Assembly (NCBI GenBank): GCA_023258975.1
Contig: JAHFRD010000002.1
Coordinates: 1-64,000, forward strand
DNA from: Hydrogenophilales bacterium
Lineage (GTDB): Bacteria; Pseudomonadota; Gammaproteobacteria; Burkholderiales; Thiobacillaceae
Direction of reading: 5' to 3'
Length of the DNA stretch: 64,000 nt
Shown piece by piece: positions 58,366 through 64,000 of this stretch (positions are counted from its first letter, which is position 1; every line of letters starts with the position of its first letter). The position numbers and the translations under genes were made by a program. The notes beneath the pieces were generated by a model. That model did no database searches, was not told the origin of the DNA, and was given only the letters and a program-made list of their open reading frames with translations.

Positions 58366-60186
58366 ATGCTTCCCGACGACGCCACCCTCAAGGACTACTT
58401 CCGCCAGGAGCTGAACTCCCTGCGCGAGGACGCCGAGGCGTTCGCGCGTTCGCACCCCGAGGTGGCGCGCGCGTTGACCCTGCACAAGGGACAGGCGCGC
58501 GACCCGCATGTGGAAATGCTGATGCAGTCCTTCGCCTGGCTCACCGGGCGGCTGCGCTACGAAATGGAAGAAGACCGCGCGGCGCTGCCCAATGCCCTGC
58601 TCGACACTCTCTACCCGCACCTCGCCGCGCCCCTGCCGTGCATGGCCGTGGCCGAGATCGAAGTGAAGCCGGACGGCGCCAACTTCGCCAAGGGCGCCAC
58701 CATCGCGCGCGGCCGCCTGTTCCGCGCCGAGGCCGAGGATGGCGACGGCAACCGCGTGGCCTGCCGCTTCCGTTCCACCCAGGAAACGCCGCTGTGGCCG
58801 ATCCGGGTCGAAGCGGCGCGACTGGTCGGCGCCGGCGACAGCGGGCTAGCCGAAGAGCGGCCCAACGTATTCAGCGTGCTCTGCGTCACCCTGCGCGCCC
58901 ACGGCGGCGAGACCCTGCAAAGCCTGGCGCCCGGCCGCCTGCGCTTCTACCTCGACGAGGAAGATCGCCAGGCCTGGAGCATCCACGACCTGCTCGCGCT
59001 GCATCTGGTCGGCCTCGCCCTCCGCTGCGGCGACCGCGTCGGCGGGGAACTGGGCGCGGAGCACCTCACCTGGCTGGGCTATGCCGACAACGAAGCCGCG
59101 TTGCCGGACAACCCCGGCAGCCACCCCGGCTACCGCCTGTTGCAGGAATACTTCGCCTTCCCGGAGAAATTCCTGTTCTTCGAGGTGGACGGCCTCGATT
59201 TCAGCGGCGCGAACGGCACCACCTGCGAACTCCTGTTCCTGCTCGACGCGCCGCCGCGCAAGGGCGCCGACCTCAAGCCGGAGCTTCTGCGCCTCAACTG
59301 CGTGCCGCTCATCAACCTCTACCCCGCCCGGCTCGACCCGATCTCGCTGGATCACAGCCGCTACGAATACCGCCTCTCCGGCGACATCGCCCGCCACCGC
59401 CACACCGAGGTGCATAGCGTCGAGGAACTGGTCGCCAGCCGCCCCGGCGAGGTCGCGCGGCCGCTGGCGCCGTGGTTCGCGCTGGAGGATGGGCGCGCCC
59501 TGGAAGATCGCGACACCTTCTACATCACCCGGCGCGAGGCCAGCCGGGTGGGCGACGTGGCCGGCAGCGAATTGTTCGTCTCGTTTCTCGACACCGGCGC
59601 CAACCCCACCCTGCCGCGCGAGGAAGTGGTCGGCGGCCGCGCCCTGTGCGACAACCGCCGTCTGCCGGAACAACTGCGCCTGGGTGACCCGCTGCGCCTG
59701 GAAGGCCCCGGCCCGGTCGAGACGGCGCGCATCGCCAGCAAACCGACGCCACACCATACCCCCGCCCTGATCGGCGCCCGCCCCTGGGCGCTGGCCGGGC
59801 AATTGAGCCTCAACCACCTGTCGCTGGCGGAAGGCGAAGGCGCGCTGGCCGCCTTCAAGGAACTGCTGCGCCAGCACGTCGGCCCCGCCGCCGGCATCGG
59901 CCTGAAACAGATCGACGGCCTCTACCAGCTCACCTGCCGGCCGACCCTGCGCCACCTCGGACGGGACGCCTGGCGCGGCTTCGTTCCCGGCCTGCATGTG
60001 CGCCTGTATCTCGACCGGAGCCATTTTGAACAGGCCAGCGCGGTGTTGTTCGCCGGCGTGCTGCGCCACTTTCTCGCCCTCTACGCCGCCATCAACACCG
60101 TGGTCGAGGTCAGCCTGGAAACCCGTGACAGCAAAGGAACCCTTAAACAATGGCAACCCCTGGCCGGCGCCCAGACGATCCTGTGA
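58366..60186 (+). CDS. tssF: T6SS baseplate protein TssF
   Basis: The 606-aa protein has the TssF N-terminus (YFRQELNSLREDAEAFARSH, HVEMLMQSFAWLTGRLRYEM, LPNALLDTLYPHLAAPLPCM) and family C-terminal blocks (LNHLSLAEGEGALAAFKELL, FVPGLHVRLYLDRSHFEQ, LRHFLALYAAINTVVEVSLE). TssF and TssG form the baseplate wedge around the VgrG hub. Its end overlaps tssG by 37 bases, so the two are translationally coupled. Confidence 0.94.
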   Translation: MLPDDATLKDYFRQELNSLREDAEAFARSHPEVARALTLHKGQARDPHVEMLMQSFAWLTGRLRYEMEEDRAALPNALLDTLYPHLAAPLPCMAVAEIEVKPDGANFAKGATIARGRLFRAEAEDGDGNRVACRFRSTQETPLWPIRVEAARLVGAGDSGLAEERPNVFSVLCVTLRAHGGETLQSLAPGRLRFYLDEEDRQAWSIHDLLALHLVGLALRCGDRVGGELGAEHLTWLGYADNEAALPDNPGSHPGYRLLQEYFAFPEKFLFFEVDGLDFSGANGTTCELLFLLDAPPRKGADLKPELLRLNCVPLINLYPARLDPISLDHSRYEYRLSGDIARHRHTEVHSVEELVASRPGEVARPLAPWFALEDGRALEDRDTFYITRREASRVGDVAGSELFVSFLDTGANPTLPREEVVGGRALCDNRRLPEQLRLGDPLRLEGPGPVETARIASKPTPHHTPALIGARPWALAGQLSLNHLSLAEGEGALAAFKELLRQHVGPAAGIGLKQIDGLYQLTCRPTLRHLGRDAWRGFVPGLHVRLYLDRSHFEQASAVLFAGVLRHFLALYAAINTVVEVSLETRDSKGTLKQWQPLAGAQTIL

Positions 60187-61295
60187 TCGCCCACCTGGCG
60201 GATCGCCTCGGCCGCGCCAACTTCTATCAGGCGGTGCGCCTGATGCTGGCGCGTCCGGGCGGCCGCGCCTGGGAGCTGGACGGCCGCGTGCGCTTCTCCG
60301 GCGACCTCTCGCACGCCTTCCCCGGCCATGAACTGAGCGGCCTCGATCAGGAAACCGGCGGCGAGTCTGGAAACCCCGGCGGCAAGCCGCCGCGCTACCA
60401 CGCGCGCACTCCCAATTACTGCGTCGCCGGAGGACTCGGGCCACTGCCGGAGGCCTATACCGACTGGCTGCGCGAACAGGAGCGCGCCGGCAACCCGGCC
60501 ACCGCGCGCTTTCTCGACCTGTTCAACCACCGCCTCAACGCGCTGCGCTACCGGCTCAAGGAAAGCCGTACCTGTGGCCTCAACAACCTGGCGCCGGAAC
60601 GCTCGCAACTCGGCACCCGCCTCGCCGCCCTGGCCGGTCTCGGCGCCGGCCTCGCCGCGCCGGAACCGGCCCCTCGCACCTGGCTGGGTATCGCCGGCCT
60701 GCTCGCCGACGGCCGCAAGAGCGCCGCCGGCCTCACCCGCGTGCTCGCCCGCTACCTCGGCGCCCCGGTACGCCTCACCCCCCTGATCGGCGCCTGGCGC
60801 GACATCGAGGCGAGCGACCGCATCGCCCTCGGCCGCCACAACCACGCCCTCGGCCAGCGCAGCGTGCTGGGTGCCCGCGTCTGGGATCAGACCGCGCGCG
60901 TGCGTCTGGTCGTCGGCCCGCTCGACCACGCCGTTTTTCGCCGCCTGCTGCCGCCCCTGCCTGGCCACACGGGCGACCGTCTGTTCCTCGGCCTGGTCGC
61001 GCTGACCCGCATGCTGACCGGGCGCCGGCACGACTGCGAGATTCGCCTGGAGGTCAAGGCGGAAACGGTGGGAGCGTCGGTGCTGACCTCCCGTGAGAGC
61101 GGGCTTGCCCACGATGCCTCGCGGAATGACGCCGGCCTGCGCCTGAACGAGACCGCCTGGCTGGGTCACCCGCGCGCCGAGGACATGCCGCGCGCGGACT
61201 ACCTGATTCCGGCCTTCGGCCCGTGTAGCGCCGGCGTCCTCGCCGGCCCACCCGGCAACAACGCCCGCAAGAATACCGGCGCCACGCCGCCATGA
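60150..61295 (+). CDS. tssG: T6SS baseplate protein TssG
   Basis: The 381-aa product starts inside the tssF end and has family motifs FYQAVRLMLARPG, FLDLFNHRLNALRYR, WLGIAGLLADGRKSAAGLTR and LGRHNHALGQRSVLGARVWD. Two stretches look foreign: about residues 308-325 (ASVLTSRESGLAHDASRNDA), which resembles a decayed family A repeat, and the last 25 (CSAGVLAGPPGNNARKNTGA), encoded by a family B repeat. Typical TssG ends near ADYLIPA. Its stop overlaps the vgrG start (ATGA). Confidence 0.9.
   Translation: MATPGRRPDDPVIAHLADRLGRANFYQAVRLMLARPGGRAWELDGRVRFSGDLSHAFPGHELSGLDQETGGESGNPGGKPPRYHARTPNYCVAGGLGPLPEAYTDWLREQERAGNPATARFLDLFNHRLNALRYRLKESRTCGLNNLAPERSQLGTRLAALAGLGAGLAAPEPAPRTWLGIAGLLADGRKSAAGLTRVLARYLGAPVRLTPLIGAWRDIEASDRIALGRHNHALGQRSVLGARVWDQTARVRLVVGPLDHAVFRRLLPPLPGHTGDRLFLGLVALTRMLTGRRHDCEIRLEVKAETVGASVLTSRESGLAHDASRNDAGLRLNETAWLGHPRAEDMPRADYLIPAFGPCSAGVLAGPPGNNARKNTGATPP
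61224..61284. repeat. Palindromic repeat, family B, at the tssG 3' end
   Basis: TGTAGCGCCGGCGTCCTCGC to AATACCGGCGCCAC spans the last codons of tssG and encodes its C-terminal tail. It ends eight bases before the vgrG ATG. Confidence 0.7.
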
Positions 61296-63811
61296 ACGCC
61301 CCCATCGCCGCCACCGCGCTGGAGCACATCGACGCCACCCGCCTGCCCATGCGGGTGGCGCTGTTCCTGGCGGGCGGGCGCGTCCTCAGCGACACGGCCT
61401 TCCGCCTGGTCTCGTTTCAGGGCGAGGAAAGCCTCTCGGAACCCTTTGAATACAACCTGGAGCTGCGCGCGGACACCCGCGCGACCCGCAGCCTCGACCT
61501 CGATTTCCAGGCCATCCTCGGCCGTCCAATCAGCGTCGGCCTGCAACTGCCGGCGCGGGACGGCGCCGACCGCTTCCGTGACGCCCTGGGCGGCAAGGCC
61601 GAACCCGATCTTTCCCTGTTCAATGGCATCGTTGCCGCCTTCGCCCTGGAACAGCCCGGCGTCTACCGCGTCACGATGCGGCCGACCTTGTGGAAGCTGG
61701 GGCTGGCCAACCGCTACCAGGCCTATCCCGGCAAGACCCTGCGCGAGGCGGTGTCGGCGGTGCTGGAGCGGCACGGCGTGGAACATCGCTATGTCGATGA
61801 CGTTGACAGCGCCCACGACCCCTCTGCCAGCCGCACCCAGGACTGGTTGCAGGCTGGCGAGAGTGACCTTGATTTCGTCCGCCGCCTGCTCGGCAAGGCG
61901 CACCTGTTCTTCTTCTTCGAGCATCGCGGCAACGGCCATTGCATGGTCGTCAGCGCGGCGGCCGGCGCCTATCCGCCGGTATACGGTGACGGCCATCCGT
62001 TACGCTACACCCACACCGGAATCGACGAACTCGGCCTGGAACAGGAGGACACGATCACCCGCTACAGCTACCAGGAAACCCTGGCGAGCAGCCATGTCGA
62101 GGGCGTCTACGTGCGCCAGGAGGCGGTCTGGGAGCGCGACGGCGTGGTCGGCTACCAGCCTTACCCGGCCACCTCCGGCGCCGGCGGCGACCTGCCCTTC
62201 CACCAGTACAAGGTTTATCCCTACGGCCTCTCCGAGATGGAGGCGCGCTATCTCGCGGACAGCGCCGAACGCGCCCTGAACGCCACCCGAGGCCAGTTGA
62301 GCGGCGCCGGCCACTGCCCGAAATTCCGCGTTGGCCACCTGTTCCGCCTCAGCGGCGCGGACATGGCCGACAGCCGACCGATGCCGGTGCGGCCCAGCCT
62401 GGAAGGGCGCGACTACGTGCTCACCCAGGTCAAGCACCAGGCCAGCCTGGACGGCATCTACCAGAACGATTTCCAGGCCACGGAAAAAGCACCGGTCGCC
62501 GCCTTCTCGATCCAGGACACGCAACAGGGCGCCTTGCTCGCCACCGTCATCGCCAACGACGCAGGCCACGCGCCGAAGGACTGGCGCTACTACCCGCGCG
62601 ACGTGTTCGACCCGCAAAGCAACAGCGAGCGTGACACCCAGTCCAGCCCCGCCAGCCTCGCCGCCAAGGGCATCCTGGTGCGCCTCGCCACCCAGGCGGA
62701 CTCCGAGGCGGGCATCTGGGTGCGGGTGCCGGCCGCGATGTCCAACGTGCCGGAGATCGGCGCGATGGTGCTCATTTCACGCGGCAACGACGAGTCGGAA
62801 GTGCCGGAATTGCAGAACGTCCTCTCCAGTGGCGGCAACAAGACCATCACCCCGGACGGCTGGACCGCGCACAGCAGCGTCGGCAACAACTACTCGACCA
62901 GCTGGGGCGACGGCAAAAGCGTGCGCTGCGGCGCCGCCACGCCCAACGTGCTGGACGCGGCCAGGCGGATCGTCGAGACCGCCTACCAGAGCGGCGAATA
63001 CAAGGACTGCGGCTACAGCCGGGGTGCCGGCTACAACTACGCCACCTCGGAGAACGGCCGCGACGGACTTCTCGGCCGCAGCGAGTCCTATGGCTGCAAC
63101 TACAGCCACTACTACGGAAAGGAGACGAAAAGCTGGTCCGAGATCGGCTACAGCTACAACGAATCCAGCGTGGCCGACAGCGACAGCATCAACACCATCA
63201 CCGGCACCAGCAACAACACCAGCACGGTCAACATCAGCCACAACGCCAGCAGCACCGCCCAAAGTACCAGCAGCAGCCTGATCGGCACGCACAGCGACAG
63301 CAGCGCCATCGGCGCTTCGAGCAGCGTCAGCGCCATCGGCGCGCAAACCAGCGCCAGCGTGGTGGGCATGAGCAACAGTGTCAGCGCCATCGGCATGCAG
63401 AACGGCATGGGCGCGGTGGGCATCGGCAACAGCCTCAACGCGGTCGGCATCCAGAACAGTGTCAGCCTCACCGGGGCCAGCAACAACGTGTCGCTCACCG
63501 GCAGCAGCAGCCAGGTCGGGCTGACCGGCAACAGCAGCAGCACAACGCTGACCGGCAGCCACAGCGGAACCTCCCTCACCGGAACCAACACCTCGGTCAG
63601 CATCACCGGAACCGCCAATGACATCTCCGTGACCGGCGTGCGCAACGTCCTCAACGTCGTCGGCGTCACCAACGACCTCAAGGTGGACGAGGGGGTGACC
63701 GACATCAATCTCGACGGTCTGCTGGTGCTGCACATCGACGGCGCCGTCATGACCCTGCATGTGCCCGGATTCGATCTGAAGATCGAGAACGGCATCCTGA
63801 TGGTGCTGTGA
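61292..63811 (+). CDS. vgrG: T6SS spike protein VgrG (TssI) with nonapeptide repeat tail
   Basis: The 839-aa protein has a gp27-like N-terminal half (FRLVSFQGEESLSEPFEYNL, RVTMRPTLWKLGLANRYQAY, LREAVSAVLERHGVEHRYVD), an OB-fold gp5 region (about 455-515; GILVRLATQADSEAGIWVRV, PEIGAMVLISRGND), and a Gly/Tyr/Ser-rich section (about 540-630). About eighteen nine-residue repeats (636-797) then give a beta-helix-like needle. The end (about 798-839) reads INLDGLLVLHIDGAVMTLHV. No separate effector domain is visible. It follows tssG with ATGA overlap. Confidence 0.9.
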   Translation: MNAPIAATALEHIDATRLPMRVALFLAGGRVLSDTAFRLVSFQGEESLSEPFEYNLELRADTRATRSLDLDFQAILGRPISVGLQLPARDGADRFRDALGGKAEPDLSLFNGIVAAFALEQPGVYRVTMRPTLWKLGLANRYQAYPGKTLREAVSAVLERHGVEHRYVDDVDSAHDPSASRTQDWLQAGESDLDFVRRLLGKAHLFFFFEHRGNGHCMVVSAAAGAYPPVYGDGHPLRYTHTGIDELGLEQEDTITRYSYQETLASSHVEGVYVRQEAVWERDGVVGYQPYPATSGAGGDLPFHQYKVYPYGLSEMEARYLADSAERALNATRGQLSGAGHCPKFRVGHLFRLSGADMADSRPMPVRPSLEGRDYVLTQVKHQASLDGIYQNDFQATEKAPVAAFSIQDTQQGALLATVIANDAGHAPKDWRYYPRDVFDPQSNSERDTQSSPASLAAKGILVRLATQADSEAGIWVRVPAAMSNVPEIGAMVLISRGNDESEVPELQNVLSSGGNKTITPDGWTAHSSVGNNYSTSWGDGKSVRCGAATPNVLDAARRIVETAYQSGEYKDCGYSRGAGYNYATSENGRDGLLGRSESYGCNYSHYYGKETKSWSEIGYSYNESSVADSDSINTITGTSNNTSTVNISHNASSTAQSTSSSLIGTHSDSSAIGASSSVSAIGAQTSASVVGMSNSVSAIGMQNGMGAVGIGNSLNAVGIQNSVSLTGASNNVSLTGSSSQVGLTGNSSSTTLTGSHSGTSLTGTNTSVSITGTANDISVTGVRNVLNVVGVTNDLKVDEGVTDINLDGLLVLHIDGAVMTLHVPGFDLKIENGILMVL
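63197..63682 (+). repeat. Nonapeptide repeat array in VgrG (27-bp period)
   Basis: Residues 636-797 run in strict nine-residue register: for example AIGASSSVS, AIGAQTSAS, VVGMSNSVS, AVGIQNSVS, LTGASNNVS, LTGTNTSVS, ITGTANDIS, VTGVRNVLN. Fifteen clear units begin at residue 663 and three degenerate ones precede. The pattern is (A/V/L/I)(I/V/T)Gxxxx(V/L/A)x. Confidence 0.9.
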
Positions 63812-64000
63812 TGAAGGCCATCAAGCCCCTCTCCCTCGGCCTCCTGCACAAGCCCTACCGCTTCGCCGGCCGCGACCGTCTGGTGATCGTGGCGCTGGGC
63901 TTCTTCCGCCTCGGCGGCGAGAACGGCGAATTCCTCGGCGAAGCGGCGCAATGGCCGGAAGTACTCAAGCGCCTGCCGGCGGAACAACCGCTCGACATGG
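63811..64000 (+). CDS. DUF2169-domain protein, probable T6SS adaptor (partial, runs off the right edge)
   Basis: The visible N-terminal 63 residues read MKAIKPLSLGLLHKPYRFAG, RDRLVIVALGFFRLGG and FLGEAAQWPEVLKRLPAEQP, resembling the start of DUF2169 proteins found beside vgrG genes in many T6SS clusters. These are thought to load or assemble effectors on VgrG. The ATG overlaps the vgrG stop (TGATG), so the two are coupled. The C-terminus lies outside the window, and the effector, if any, should follow. Confidence 0.8.
   Translation, partial: MKAIKPLSLGLLHKPYRFAGRDRLVIVALGFFRLGGENGEFLGEAAQWPEVLKRLPAEQPLDM

Noticed and set aside
63197-63682. 27-bp periodic DNA that might suggest a CRISPR or satellite array
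   Set aside because: The period is in the vgrG frame and reflects a nonapeptide protein repeat; units are not identical and there are no spacers.
55172-63811. Could the TssBC-Hcp-gp25-VgrG run be a prophage tail or an extracellular injection system?
   Set aside because: TssF, TssG and a DUF2169 gene are T6SS-specific, and no capsid, terminase, tail-fibre or AAA+ eCIS ATPase gene is seen.
1-64000. tRNA, rRNA, integrase or insertion-sequence transposase genes
   Set aside because: None recognised on either strand; the repeats present are short and non-coding.

Overview
The window is strongly GC-rich, densely coded chromosomal DNA from a motile, free-living betaproteobacterium; the order cannot be fixed from the sequence alone. 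The Man-type EIIA-HPr-EI phosphotransferase trio, the DUF3683 FAD/Fe-S oxidoreductase, UbiE, HemF, the RpmB-RpmG pair and the assimilatory nirBD-nasA operon all fit that assignment. No rRNA, tRNA, CRISPR array, integrase or transposase was found.

Layout. 1-9 kb: the end of a chemoreceptor gene, cheR-cheD-cheB, an STAS protein with a receiver/PP2C/ATPase regulator (a partner switch), a convergent diguanylate cyclase, and ptsI-ptsH-EIIA. 9-20 kb: a 1264-aa FAD/Fe-S oxidoreductase, a DUF2141 protein, and nitrate/nitrite assimilation genes (nirB, nirD, nasA) behind a leader with an intrinsic terminator and an ANTAR-like hairpin. 20-29 kb: a PAS-GGDEF-EAL regulator, a small cytochrome c, a COG0523 GTPase, dbpA with a thioredoxin-fold protein and an exonuclease, and an SLC13-type transporter. 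29-33 kb: a probable zinc uptake set (DUF2946-like, porin, ZnuA, permease) with no ATPase gene. 33-42 kb: a rubrerythrin/rubredoxin/reductase peroxide-defence set, a large bifunctional PBP, hemF, ubiE, the Fe(II)-trafficking protein and an IclR regulator. 42-50 kb: a transketolase-like enzyme, a four-carbon acid sugar kinase, glcDEF and radC. 50-53 kb: rpmB-rpmG and a GGDEF-EAL protein with a C-terminal zinc-binding CZB domain. 53.5-64 kb: a sigma-54 activator diverging from a type VI secretion (T6SS) locus: fused tssB-tssC, hcp, tssE, tssF, tssG, vgrG and the start of a DUF2169 gene. The locus runs off the right edge.

Two themes stand out. First, the T6SS is unusual: the two sheath subunits, normally separate proteins, form one 675-aa polypeptide; a near-consensus -24/-12 promoter precedes it; and the VgrG ends in a regular nine-residue repeat. 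Second, the region is full of short palindromic repeats of at least four families. Most lie between genes, but several lie inside genes in frame (nirB, glcF, hemF) or supply gene ends (nirD, tssG, the rubredoxin reductase stop). There is also a 191-bp element in two inverted copies and an 84-bp element whose two copies keep the same 26-codon reading frame.

All gene functions rest on recognition of motifs and family resemblance in the translated sequence; no database search was run.
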